Shown: positions 10,189-19,009, numbered from the stretch's first letter. The stretch: DNA of 64,000 bases from Tardibacter sp963781025 (GCA_963781025.1 CAWADU010000003.1:1674001-1738000); one strand, 5' to 3'. Translations and numbers: made by a program. The notes: generated from the sequence alone by a model not told the origin.

Positions 10189-11063
10189 TACTTGCTCCCC
10201 ACGAATGAAACGCGTGCACGTTCGGCGCTGGCGAGCTGTACGGCGCTGGCCTGCTTGGCCGCCGCCACCTCTGCATTGATCTGGGCGAAGGTCGGCTGTT
10301 GGGCCAGCCAGGCCTTAAACGCCCCGTCCCGGTCGACAACCACGGTGCCGCGCATTGCGTAATGACCTACGCCGCACAGCTCGGCGCAGAGGATTTCATA
10401 AGTGCCCGCGCGGGTCGGCGTGATCCAGTAATAGGTAACGACGCCGGGAACGAGGTCCATCTTCGCGCGGAACTGCGGCACATAGAAATCGTGCAGCACG
10501 TCCTTTGACCTGAGCAGTATCTTGACCGGCCTGCCCAGCGGTATGTGCAATTCGCTGGCTTCGACAAGCACGTCGTCCTGCCCATAAGGGTCTTCCGGAT
10601 TGAGCCCGAATGGATTGTCGGGCGTGATGTGGTGGGTTTCTGCCGTACCCAGCACGCCGTCTTTACCGGGGAAGCGGAAACTCCACTGCCATTGCTGACC
10701 GGTCGCCTCGACCACCGACGCGCTGGCCGGAACCGTGACGAAATGATTCCAGGCGACAAGACCCGGCGCCAGCATTCCGGCAATGCCAAGCCCCGTCCAC
10801 AGCGTCAGCCGCTTTTCGAGCGCAGCGTTTTCGGGTTCGTATTCGGCCTTGCTGCCACCCTTGCGGTGACGATAGCGGACGATCGCCAGAGCGATGAACA
10901 AATTGAGCGCGATGAAGACAAAACCGCAAATCCACAGCGTCACATCGAGCGCGCCATCGATCGATCCCCAATTGGACGCGATCGGCGTCATCCACCACGG
11001 ACTAAGGAAATGAAAGGCAATCGAGCCCAGGACAAGAAGGGCAAGTACAACCGCTACCGCCAT
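10188..11063 (-). CDS. ctaC: Cytochrome c oxidase subunit II (CuA subunit)
   Basis: Subunit II, about 291 residues, takes electrons from cytochrome c through a CuA centre. Two N-terminal membrane hairpin helices span about residues 3-20 and 40-62, and a second hydrophobic stretch is at 90-106. CuA ligands are visible as H191 (HDFYVP), C226, E228, C230, H234 and M237 (CAELCGVGHYAM). The aromatic relay GQQWQWSF lies at 122-129. No heme motif is fused at the C-terminus. An in-frame ATG 15 bases upstream (11078) is possible, but GGGA lies at a proper distance only from the 11063 start. It is the first gene of the oxidase operon. Confidence 0.93.
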   Translation of the reverse strand: MAVAVVLALLVLGSIAFHFLSPWWMTPIASNWGSIDGALDVTLWICGFVFIALNLFIALAIVRYRHRKGGSKAEYEPENAALEKRLTLWTGLGIAGMLAPGLVAWNHFVTVPASASVVEATGQQWQWSFRFPGKDGVLGTAETHHITPDNPFGLNPEDPYGQDDVLVEASELHIPLGRPVKILLRSKDVLHDFYVPQFRAKMDLVPGVVTYYWITPTRAGTYEILCAELCGVGHYAMRGTVVVDRDGAFKAWLAQQPTFAQINAEVAAAKQASAVQLASAERARVSFVGSK

Positions 11064-11456
11064 GGCGCATTCCCGCATGAGAAGCGCGCATCAAGCGATG
11101 ACCGAAAAAAATGCTGCGCGAGCGCGCCACCCCTTCCGCTGCAACAAAACAAGCCGGGCACACTCCCCGCATCGGCGCGCGGAGCCAGGCTTTTCAGGGA
11201 TGCCACCCACCTCGTCATGGCTGCCTCTCGCACCAGCAACGGGGAACTCTGGCATGCCGGATCGGCGTTATTATTGTTCAACCCGACACGCGGGACGCCA
11301 CTAACCTGGAACCACTATAAGACGGCGGAACTCCAATAGGAAGCCATCAACGCCGACCGGCGCGATTTCACTCAGATTAGGGAGCGGGCGAAACAACACC
11401 ACGCAACCACGCTGTTACGCTATAGTTCGATCACCGCCACGCCGCCCGGCAGGTGG
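11064..11456. other. Intergenic region upstream of the oxidase operon
   Basis: About 390 bases between the end of the EF-G-like gene and ctaC, both on the minus strand. It must hold the promoter of the oxidase operon. I see no convincing gene, tRNA, FNR-type box (TTGAT-N4-ATCAA) or strong hairpin. A somewhat AT-richer stretch around 11266-11285 is the only candidate promoter zone. Confidence 0.5.
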
Positions 11457-13487
11457 TCAGGCCGCCTCCCTTGACCGCTGAAGAATGTCGCTGGCAAGCT
11501 TGCTGCCTACCTCCGCGAGGTGATCGAACTGCGGCCTGAAGCTCGCCAGACCCTGGCTGAGCGACCGCAATTCGGCGTCCAGCCCCTGTAGTTCCGCCTC
11601 GGGCAGCAGCACCTGCAGGACGTCCCAACGTGACCATCCCTCGCGCGGCAATATCCCCAGCATCTGGCCGCGCCTGCTCGCCACCGCCGATGTGATGCGC
11701 GATGTGGCCGCACCGGGCGAATGGATTGTCAGGTGACAGACCGGTTCGAGCAGGTAGGGAACGGCGGCGGCCAGCGCGTCCGCCATCGCGATCCTGCCCG
11801 CCGTGCGGAACGCCAGCTCGGAGCTATCGACGCTATGGTATGAGCCATCGACCAGCGTGACCACCACATCGACGACAGGAAAACCGAGCGGACCTTTCAG
11901 CATCGCGTCGCGGATGCCTTGCTCGACTGCCGGAATCCACTGTTTCGGCACCGCGCCGCCGGTGATCTTCTCCTCGAACCGGAAACCCTCGCCGCGCGGC
12001 AGCGGCCTCAGTTCGATGACCACATCGCCGAACTGGCCGTGACCGCCCGACTGCTTCTTGTGGCGGCCGCGCTGCGACACGGATTTGCGGATCGATTCCT
12101 TATAGGCGACGCCTGGCCGGTGCGTATCGACCACAACGCCATAACGCTGCTTCAGCCTGTCGAGCGTGACCGCAAGGTGTTCGTCGTTGACACCTTTGAG
12201 CAAGGTTTCGTGCAGCCGCTCGTCTTGTCCCCACCCAAGCGAAGGGTCTTCTTCAGCCAGTTTGTTGAGCGCTATCGACAAGCGCACGTCGTCCTTGTGA
12301 TCGCGCGTGACGATGGCAAGGGACGCATTGGCTTCAGGCAGGTCTGTTGCCTGTGTCTGTGCGCCCTTCTTGCCGCCGGTGCCCAGCAACTGGCCGGCAT
12401 GCACGGCTTCTGCCTTGCCGATAGCGATGATTTCGCCCATCCGCGCAGTCATGGCCTTGGTAACCGCCGCGCCCTGGATGGCGAACAACGCCCCTGCCCG
12501 TATCACCGGCCCATCGGGTCCGGTAAATTCCGTCCCTTCGCTGATCGTGCCGCCGAAAACGCGAGAGAGAGCCAGTCGCCCCATCGCGCCGCCATTGGAT
12601 ATCCTGAACACATAGGCGGCGGCACCTTCCACGCCGATCCGTTCTCCCGCCACCCTTGGATGCGGCGTCTCGTGGCGCAGCAATTTGAGCAGGCGATGCA
12701 CGCCAAAACCATTCAATGCAGACCCGAACAGCACCGGCACGACAAGGTTGCGCTCGGTCTCTTGCGACAGATCCGCGAACACGGTCTGGGGGCTCGGCAC
12801 CTGGTCCGACAATAATTGCTCTAGAAGCACATCGTCATGGTCGGAAAGCTGTTCGAGCATATGAAAGCGCTCGGTCACTTCGCGCGCATTGAGATCGGCC
12901 GGAATGTCGATCTGCTGCGACGGCTGGCCGGGCCTGTAATGATAGGCGCGCTCGAGTGCCAGATCGACGAAACCCGTTATTCGATCGCCCTCGCGGATCG
13001 GCAGTTGCCGCGTGACAAGGGCCGCCGAACTCATCGGCTGGAGCGCCGACAGAAGCTCTTTTATGGATCCGTGCGTCTGGTCGATGCGGTTGACGAAGAT
13101 GGCATGGGGAATGCCCAGCGTCTCCAACTGCCGCAACGCCGGTTCGGCCAATGCTGCGCGTGCCGGATCGGGATCGACGACGACGAGCGCGATGTCTGCT
13201 GCACAAATTGCTGCAGCACCGGCCGCAGCAAACCCGACCGACCCGGGGTTGTCGATCAGCCCGAAATTGTCTCCCATGTAACTGAAACGCATGAGATTGG
13301 GTTCGGTGGAGGCGCGCCGTCCTCTGGCTTCCGGGCTGGCGTCGCCGACGCTTGTGCCCGCCTCCACGCTGCCTTGCCGGTTGATGGCGCCCGCTGCGAA
13401 AAGCAATGCTTCTGCGAGGCTCGTCTTGCCCGCGCCGCCAGGGCCGACGAGCGCAACGACCCTGAACGCGTCACATTTTCCTTCCAT
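11457..13487 (-). CDS. EF-G-like GTPase with non-canonical catalytic motifs
   Basis: A paralogue of translation elongation factor G, 676 residues with the full five-domain plan: G domain (1-260), domain II (around 290-370), then III, IV (SVSQRGRHKKQSGGHGQFGD) and V. The P-loop GPGGAGKT is at 15-22. The G3 motif reads DNPGS (79-83) where EF-G has DTPGH, so the catalytic His is missing, and G4 reads NRID (133-136) instead of NKID. It belongs with the EF-G2/FusA2-type group of uncertain function rather than canonical EF-G. A longer frame exists upstream, but AAGGAGG sits properly before ATG 13487. Two small genes precede it in the same direction. Confidence 0.88.
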   Translation of the reverse strand: MEGKCDAFRVVALVGPGGAGKTSLAEALLFAAGAINRQGSVEAGTSVGDASPEARGRRASTEPNLMRFSYMGDNFGLIDNPGSVGFAAAGAAAICAADIALVVVDPDPARAALAEPALRQLETLGIPHAIFVNRIDQTHGSIKELLSALQPMSSAALVTRQLPIREGDRITGFVDLALERAYHYRPGQPSQQIDIPADLNAREVTERFHMLEQLSDHDDVLLEQLLSDQVPSPQTVFADLSQETERNLVVPVLFGSALNGFGVHRLLKLLRHETPHPRVAGERIGVEGAAAYVFRISNGGAMGRLALSRVFGGTISEGTEFTGPDGPVIRAGALFAIQGAAVTKAMTARMGEIIAIGKAEAVHAGQLLGTGGKKGAQTQATDLPEANASLAIVTRDHKDDVRLSIALNKLAEEDPSLGWGQDERLHETLLKGVNDEHLAVTLDRLKQRYGVVVDTHRPGVAYKESIRKSVSQRGRHKKQSGGHGQFGDVVIELRPLPRGEGFRFEEKITGGAVPKQWIPAVEQGIRDAMLKGPLGFPVVDVVVTLVDGSYHSVDSSELAFRTAGRIAMADALAAAVPYLLEPVCHLTIHSPGAATSRITSAVASRRGQMLGILPREGWSRWDVLQVLLPEAELQGLDAELRSLSQGLASFRPQFDHLAEVGSKLASDILQRSREAA

Positions 13488-13603
13488 GACTACATCTCCT
13501 CCTTGCCGCACGGCGCGCCGCCATACTCTCGGGAAGGCGCTGTGCCACCGGGTGCAAGGTTCTTCCTTTATTGCGATCAAGGCAAGACGGAGATGCGCTT
13601 CGC

Positions 13604-13855
13604 TCAGCCCTGTGCGGCGAACCGCGCAAACCGGCGGGCAGCAGCCCTCTCCGTCTCCATTTCGAAGGCCTGCTCGGGCTCGGGCGCCATTTCGAACATG
13701 TACATCAATGTCCACAGCGCGAATCGCCGACCCGGTTCGCGTTCGATGCCGAAATCAAGCGCAAGCTGGCTGCAGCCGGTCTGCAACTGCTCAGGCTCGA
13801 TCGAGGACAGGTCCATCGTGCCGAAATAATGTTCGAGAAGCGTATCGAGATTCAT
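13604..13855 (-). CDS. Small conserved-looking hypothetical protein
   Basis: An 83-residue soluble acidic protein that I do not recognise. It has no signal peptide, membrane segment or cysteine pair. The middle (SQLALDFGIEREPGRRFALW) looks like a compact helical fold. It lies between an ABM-domain gene (25 bp upstream) and the EF-G-like gene (116 bp downstream), all on the minus strand, so it may be co-transcribed with them. The ribosome site is weak. Support is codon usage like that of the neighbours and the tight spacing; its function is unknown. Confidence 0.6.
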   Translation of the reverse strand: MNLDTLLEHYFGTMDLSSIEPEQLQTGCSQLALDFGIEREPGRRFALWTLMYMFEMAPEPEQAFEMETERAAARRFARFAAQG

Positions 13856-13880
13856 GGTCGGGGCTTTCGAGCCGATGGTT

Positions 13881-14207
13881 TCAGTCGCGCTGCCGGGTCA
13901 GCAGATCGTCGGTCACGATCATTGTAAAGACAGGCGCATTGCCAGGCGGCGTTTCAGCTATGGCGTCGACGAACATGCTGCGGACCTCGGCATCGTCATA
14001 GACCATCTTCGCGTCAAACGCCTTCTGCCATGTCGCTTCGTCGGGCCATTCCGCATAGCCGACGAAACGGCCGTCGCGATCCTGATGCAATCGCGATCCG
14101 TAGCTGCCATAGATACGCGCGATGAGTTCGGTTCCGCGTCGCCACGCCTCCCGGAACTGCTCTTCCTTGCCCGGATGAACGCGCCACCAGTAAACCGCCA
14201 CAAACAT
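13881..14207 (-). CDS. Antibiotic biosynthesis monooxygenase (ABM) domain protein
   Basis: A 108-residue single-domain protein of the dimeric ferredoxin-like ABM fold. The pattern VYWWRVHPGKEEQFREAW followed by GSRLHQDRDGRFVGYAEWPD fits small ABM proteins that act as monooxygenases, heme-degrading enzymes or stress proteins. No cofactor site can be assigned from sequence alone. The start is well supported by GGGAGG about 8 bases upstream of ATG 14207. It is the first gene of a possible three-gene unit ending in the EF-G-like gene. The substrate is unknown. Confidence 0.75.
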   Translation of the reverse strand: MFVAVYWWRVHPGKEEQFREAWRRGTELIARIYGSYGSRLHQDRDGRFVGYAEWPDEATWQKAFDAKMVYDDAEVRSMFVDAIAETPPGNAPVFTMIVTDDLLTRQRD

Positions 14208-14271
14208 ACGCCTGCCTCCCGCACGGCAAAGCGTTTGTCATGGCGCATCGTTCCATCGACGATTTGGCCGA

Positions 14272-16161
14272 TCAGGCCGCAAGCGCCTCTTCCAGTGCCT
14301 GGCTTGCATTCAGCCATCGGCCTTCGGCCGCCTCCAGTTGCCGATCGATCTCGGCGCGCTCTTTCCTCAGTTCGGTCATGGTCTTGCCCTGATCGGTCTT
14401 GGCCGCATTTGCCGGGTCGAACATCGCGCGATCAATCTCCGTGCGGCGTTCGGTCAGTCGCGCCGTCTCACGTTCCGCTTCCTGCACGGACTTTCGCAAG
14501 TTCTGGCTGCGTTCGCGCGCTTCGGCGGCAAGCCTGCGTCCATCCTTGCGGCTAACCTTGGGCTTTTCGGCATTGTCGGCCTTCTCGCCGTTGCCTGTGC
14601 CGCGTCCGAGTACGAAGGCAGTGTAATCTTCCAGCGAACCGACGAATTCCTCTGCGGTGCCGCCATCGACCAGCACCAGCCGGTCCGCCGTCAGCTCCAG
14701 CATGTGGCGGTCGTGGCTGACCACCACCACGGCCCCGCCAAAGTCATTGAGCGCCTGCACCAGCGCCTCGCGCGAATCGACGTCGAGGTGGTTGGTCGGC
14801 TCGTCCAGGATCAGCATATGCGGCGCGTCGCGGGTGATCAACGCCAGCGCCAGGCGCGCGCGTTCGCCGCCCGACAGCTTGCTCACCTGCGTCGTCGCCT
14901 TTGGTCCGGAAAAACCGAAGCGGCCAAGCTGCGCGCGCACGGCGCCCGGCGTGGCGCCCTTCATCTGACGGGTCATATGTTCGAGCGGGGTGTCGCTGCC
15001 GTCCAGTTCTTCGACCTGATACTGGGTGAAATAGCCGACGCGCATCTTGCCCGACGCGTTCATTTCGCCATCCATCGGAGCAAGCTGGGCCGCGAGCAGG
15101 CGCGCGAGCGTCGTCTTGCCATTGCCGTTGCGGCCAAGCAGCGCGACACGGTCTTCAGGATCAAGCCGCAGGTTAAGCCGCTGCAGGATCGGATTGCCTT
15201 CGGTGTAGCCAACGCTTGCCATATCCAGCGTCACCAGCGGCGGCTTCAGGGCATCGGGGCTGGGAAAATCGAACGACAGCGTCGGATCTTCGGCCATCGC
15301 GGCAATCGGCTGCATTTTGGCCAGCGCCTTGGCTCTTGATTGCGCCTGTTTGGCGGTGCTCGCCCGCGCACTGTTGCGCGCGATATAGTCCTGCAGCTTG
15401 GCGCGCTGGGCATCCTGCGACGCCTTGGCGGCGGCAAGCTGCGCCGCCCGTTCGGCGCGCTGCCGCTCGAACTCGTCATAGCCGCCCGAATAAAGCGTCG
15501 TCTTGCCGTTATCGAGATGAAGAATATGATCGACGACATTGTTCAGCAGGTCGCGCTCATGGCTGACCACCACCATGGTCGCCCGATAGGAGCGCAGGAA
15601 GGATTCAAGCCACAGCGTCGCTTCGAGATCGAGGTGGTTCGACGGCTCGTCGAGCAACAGCAGATCGGGCTCCGAGAACAGCAAGGCCGCCAGCGCGACG
15701 CGCATCCGCCAGCCGCCTGAAAATGAGTCGAGCGGCCGGTGCTGCATCGCCTCGTCGAAACCCAGACCCACCAATATGCGTGCGGCCCGCGCGGGGGCGG
15801 CATGGGCGTCGATCGCATTCAGCCGTTCGTGAATCTCGCCGATCCGGTGGGGATCGCTGGTATGTTCGGCCTCATGCAGCAGGGCCGTCCGCTCGGTATG
15901 CGCGGCAAGCACGGTTTCGAACGGCGTCGCGATACCGGCGGGCGCTTCCTGCGCGACATAGCCGATCTTCGCGCCACGGGGCATCTCGACCGATCCTTCG
16001 TCGGGCTCCCCCATTCCGGCGATGATTCGCATCAGCGTCGATTTGCCCGCGCCATTGCGCCCGATCAGCCCTACCCGGCTTTTCGGCGGCAATGCGGCAG
16101 TCGCGCGGTCGAGGATGGTGCGTCCGCCAAGGCGCACGGTGATTCCGGTCAGATTCAGCAT
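14272..16161 (-). CDS. ABC-F family ATPase (YheS/Uup-like)
   Basis: A soluble duplicated ATPase of 629 residues without membrane domains; ABC-F proteins act on the ribosome (stalling relief or antibiotic protection). Domain 1 has Walker A GRNGAGKST at 34-42, the signature FSGGWRMR near 147 and LLLLDEPSNHLDLE at 167-180. Domain 2 has GRNGNGKTT, LSGGERARLAL and ILDEPTNHLD. A charged linker of about 80 residues joins them, and the C-terminal 100 residues form a coiled coil (RKDGRRLAAEARERSQNLRK onward), as in YheS and Uup. Both Walker B Glu residues are intact. The start has no strong ribosome site. Assignment to a subfamily would need a tree. Confidence 0.92.
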   Translation of the reverse strand: MLNLTGITVRLGGRTILDRATAALPPKSRVGLIGRNGAGKSTLMRIIAGMGEPDEGSVEMPRGAKIGYVAQEAPAGIATPFETVLAAHTERTALLHEAEHTSDPHRIGEIHERLNAIDAHAAPARAARILVGLGFDEAMQHRPLDSFSGGWRMRVALAALLFSEPDLLLLDEPSNHLDLEATLWLESFLRSYRATMVVVSHERDLLNNVVDHILHLDNGKTTLYSGGYDEFERQRAERAAQLAAAKASQDAQRAKLQDYIARNSARASTAKQAQSRAKALAKMQPIAAMAEDPTLSFDFPSPDALKPPLVTLDMASVGYTEGNPILQRLNLRLDPEDRVALLGRNGNGKTTLARLLAAQLAPMDGEMNASGKMRVGYFTQYQVEELDGSDTPLEHMTRQMKGATPGAVRAQLGRFGFSGPKATTQVSKLSGGERARLALALITRDAPHMLILDEPTNHLDVDSREALVQALNDFGGAVVVVSHDRHMLELTADRLVLVDGGTAEEFVGSLEDYTAFVLGRGTGNGEKADNAEKPKVSRKDGRRLAAEARERSQNLRKSVQEAERETARLTERRTEIDRAMFDPANAAKTDQGKTMTELRKERAEIDRQLEAAEGRWLNASQALEEALAA

Positions 16162-16201
16162 GGCGGCGGCGGATAGCAGAAATCACGCCGTCGTCACAGG
16201 T

Positions 16202-17875
16202 CTAGTGAAGCGAGCGCCAGCCGATCGTAAAACGCCAGTTCTTCGTGGTGTTGGCATAGGGCAGGTCCAGCGGACGCGCAGCTTCCAAGTCCACGATCAT
16301 CTTCTTGCGGATGTTGAGGCGCATGCCCCCGCCCGCGGATGCCAGGCTGTATTGCTGGCGGGGAAGCAAGCCCCGATAGCGGCTTTCCGTCCAGAGCTTT
16401 CCGCCATCGGCAAAGCCGTAGATTTCGGAGCCCTTCAGGAAGCCTGGCCATAGCGACGCGCTGGCCCAGCCGAGTTCGGCCAAGCCGCCGATCCCCCTGT
16501 CGCCGATCACATAGCCCGACGGAAAGGCCCGGCCGATGAAATCGCCGCCCAGAGAGAATTGTTCGGACGCGGGCAGCCGGTCCTTCGACGCCTGTGCCGT
16601 CGCGGACAACCGCAAAGCGAATTCCTTGCCGACGACCTGATTGAACCCCGCCTGCACGTTCAGCTTCAGAAAGCCGAGTTCCGTCCGCATGGGATCGGAA
16701 CGGGCGCGCAGAATGTCGAGACCCTTGCTCGTCGTGAGGGCAAGCGACATCGCGCGCCGGGCCTCGACCTTCGACCATGACACCGATCCCCGCAGCGCCC
16801 GGGTGTGATCGCTCGCCACCAATTGGCCGAACAAGGCATTGTCGCTGTCGAGACCATCGATGCCCAGGGACACAAGGACATTGTCCTTGTAGCTGCGCCG
16901 GAGAGGATAGCTGAGCGTGACCCCGGCCGAGGTCGCCTCGCCCTTTGCGGGAATGCGGGCCGGGCGGGTTCTGAGATAGCCGACATTCGCGCCCAGCCGC
17001 AGCCCATTTGCGCCGATGGGCGTGGAATGCGCCAGTCCATAATATTGGAAACGGCCGACATCCGTGGGCAACGACACGGTAAGCCGGGTCTGATCACCCT
17101 GACGAAGGCCGCTGTTTACCGTGACGCTGGCTTGCATCTGCGTCCGGCCAAGGTTGGCGACACCCCGGTTGTTGACGGCCAGCCCGAATTGCAGGTCGTC
17201 ATGTTTCAGCGACAGGACCAGCCTGACCGCCCCGGGTGCCGCAAGGTTGAGAAGCTGCACATCGACCGCAAGTCCGGAAATATCGCGGATCAGCGAGAGA
17301 TAGCGCTCAAGCGCCGGCCTTTTCAGCGGACGCCGGTCAACGAGCTTCGCGGCATATTTCCTGATGAGCGTCAGATCGCGTCCCCTGACGTCGCCAGTGA
17401 TCACGACATCGGCGATATAGCCCTCCACCACGCGCAGGGACAGGACGCCGCGCGACAGGTCCTGTTCGGGAACGACGATGGTGTAGAGTGCCACGTCGCC
17501 CTTGCCGTAAGCGTCGGACAGGGCGTTTGCGACGGCGGTTATTGTCGCGGTGTCGAGCGTTCGTCCGATGAATGCCTCGAACGTCCTTTGAAGGATGGTC
17601 AGCGGCGCGTTCGACCCTTCCACACGGACGCGCAGAAGCTTCTGCTCTGACGAAATCGACTTCGGTATTGCCCGCACATCGCCCCTTGTCGCCGGTGGCG
17701 GCGGCAGAAGCGTTGCAGGCGCTACGGCCGGCTGGCGGTCGGACCGGCCCTGATCGATGATCAGCGAACCATTCTGCATGGCCGGGATTGCGGCGCCTGG
17801 GGAGGCCGGTTGGGCCATTAGCGGCGCCGGCACTCCAACCAGGATCAAAGGCAGCACAAAAAGCGCACGATTCAT
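16202..17875 (-). CDS. ShlB/FhaC/HecB-type outer-membrane transporter (TpsB-like)
   Basis: An Omp85-superfamily barrel of two-partner secretion type, 557 residues. A signal peptide ends near residue 21 (LMAQP). A Pro-rich linker (PPPPAT) is followed by two POTRA domains (about 75-230), with VVEGYIADVVITGD as the POTRA2 marker. The barrel begins at LQFGLAVNNRGVANLG, which matches the conserved DNxG motif, and the L6 loop motif reads GRAFPSG after LGGDF where most members have VRGF. Its usual exoprotein partner (TpsA, with an N-terminal filamentous-hemagglutinin domain) is not adjacent; the next gene is a repeat-rich lipoprotein. The substrate is therefore unknown. Confidence 0.88.
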   Translation of the reverse strand: MNRALFVLPLILVGVPAPLMAQPASPGAAIPAMQNGSLIIDQGRSDRQPAVAPATLLPPPPATRGDVRAIPKSISSEQKLLRVRVEGSNAPLTILQRTFEAFIGRTLDTATITAVANALSDAYGKGDVALYTIVVPEQDLSRGVLSLRVVEGYIADVVITGDVRGRDLTLIRKYAAKLVDRRPLKRPALERYLSLIRDISGLAVDVQLLNLAAPGAVRLVLSLKHDDLQFGLAVNNRGVANLGRTQMQASVTVNSGLRQGDQTRLTVSLPTDVGRFQYYGLAHSTPIGANGLRLGANVGYLRTRPARIPAKGEATSAGVTLSYPLRRSYKDNVLVSLGIDGLDSDNALFGQLVASDHTRALRGSVSWSKVEARRAMSLALTTSKGLDILRARSDPMRTELGFLKLNVQAGFNQVVGKEFALRLSATAQASKDRLPASEQFSLGGDFIGRAFPSGYVIGDRGIGGLAELGWASASLWPGFLKGSEIYGFADGGKLWTESRYRGLLPRQQYSLASAGGGMRLNIRKKMIVDLEAARPLDLPYANTTKNWRFTIGWRSLH

Positions 17876-17926
17876 GCGTCAACAGTTCCGTTCATGCAGA
17901 TATTATGAGCGACCCTTGGGGATTGA

Positions 17927-19009
17927 TCAGTTCTTCAGCAGCCCGCCCAACAGGCCGGTTGCGCCGCCGGTGGAGCCCGTCGCGCCACTGGTAACGCCGT
18001 TGACCACTCCGGTAACGGGAGCGAGCAGGCCCGATGCCCCGCCGGTAGCACCGGTCGCGCCACTGCTCAGGCCGTTGACAATGCCGGTGACGGGGGCGAG
18101 CAGACCCGACGCCCCGCCGGTCGAAGGCAGGCCTGCGGAAGAGCCGGCACCATTGACGGTCGTCGTCACCGTGTTGACCACGCCCGCGACAGGCGCAAGC
18201 AAGCCGCCAGCACCCTGCGCCGCCGCTCCGGCCACGTTGTTGACCACGCCGCCAACCGTCTGAACCACTGGATTGAGCGCGCCGCCCGCGACGGGCGCGG
18301 TCGTCGCCTGAAGGCCCGTCACCGCGCTGCCGACGGCACCGGTAAGCGCGCCACTGATTGCCGCCGGTGTCGAGGCGACATTGGCGGTCACCGTGTTACC
18401 GCCGCTGAGAACGCCAAGGGTCGCGAGCTGACCGGACGACGTGGCGGGCGATCCCGCGCTCAAGCCTATGAGCTGCTTGCTGTTCGGGTTGCTGGAGCCG
18501 ATCGGCGTCTGATCGAGGACCGACACCTTGGCGAGCGGATTTACGGTTTGATCGACGCCCTTGACGGTCGAATCAAGCAACTGGCCAACAACCGGCAACC
18601 CGCCCACGCCATTCTTTGCTAGATCGGTTCCCAGCGACTTCACCGTATTGCCGACCTGGCTCGTCACCGACGCAACCGTCGATGTGACGCCGCTCACGGG
18701 CGTCGAGCTTCCCGCGTTGTCGACCGCGTCCGATACGTTGAGGACAGCATTGCCCGCCGTCACCAGCAGACCGCCGCCCGTGGATGCAACAGTGTCGGTC
18801 ACCCGTTCGACAGTGCCAGTCGATGTGACCGAGGTTCCGTTACCGCCAGTCGAACCCGGATTGCCGCCGCCCGGTGAACCGCCACCGGGAACGCCAGGCC
18901 CTCCAGCACTCCAGCTATAACCGTCCGATCCGCAGCCTGCCGTTGCCAGAAGCAACACCAGAAGCGAGCTTTTGGCGAGCAGGGACCGATGCTGATTGAA
19001 CCTCGACAT
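17927..19009 (-). CDS. Gly/Val/Thr/Ser-rich repeat lipoprotein ('collagen-like' in related genomes)
   Basis: A 360-residue low-complexity protein, almost certainly a surface or periplasmic lipoprotein: a hydrophobic leader (LLAKSSLLVLLLATAGC) ends in a lipobox-like TAGC. A Gly/Pro/Ser linker follows, then motifs of the type LLAPVxGVVN and GVVNNVAG recur to the end. The last part has two near-identical 25-residue units beginning GGASGLLAPVTG. No enzyme motif is present and it is not a true Gly-X-Y collagen. The start at ATG 19009 has an excellent GAGGAGA ribosome site. It is divergent from the Tad pilus operon and 51 bp from the TpsB-like gene downstream; a role in surface adhesion is inference only. 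Confidence 0.75.
   Translation of the reverse strand: MSRFNQHRSLLAKSSLLVLLLATAGCGSDGYSWSAGGPGVPGGGSPGGGNPGSTGGNGTSVTSTGTVERVTDTVASTGGGLLVTAGNAVLNVSDAVDNAGSSTPVSGVTSTVASVTSQVGNTVKSLGTDLAKNGVGGLPVVGQLLDSTVKGVDQTVNPLAKVSVLDQTPIGSSNPNSKQLIGLSAGSPATSSGQLATLGVLSGGNTVTANVASTPAAISGALTGAVGSAVTGLQATTAPVAGGALNPVVQTVGGVVNNVAGAAAQGAGGLLAPVAGVVNTVTTTVNGAGSSAGLPSTGGASGLLAPVTGIVNGLSSGATGATGGASGLLAPVTGVVNGVTSGATGSTGGATGLLGGLLKN
17964..18115. repeat. Tandem 75-bp repeat (two units) in the lipoprotein gene
   Basis: Two imperfect direct copies with a period of exactly 75 bases (the landmark gcgccactg occurs at 17982 and 18057). They encode two 25-residue units near the C-terminus of the repeat lipoprotein. The copies differ at scattered positions, including non-synonymous ones, so the duplication is not very recent. 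Confidence 0.8.

Noticed and set aside
8389..10362. Long plus-strand open frame of 657 codons opposite ctaD and ctaC
   Set aside because: It lies antisense to clear oxidase genes with all metal ligands; its translation is rich in Arg, His, Asp and Gln with no domain, typical of a high-GC shadow frame.
13488..13715. N-terminal extension of the EF-G-like protein
   Set aside because: The extra 76 residues are Arg/Cys-rich without homology, and a strong AAGGAGG site stands right before ATG 13487.
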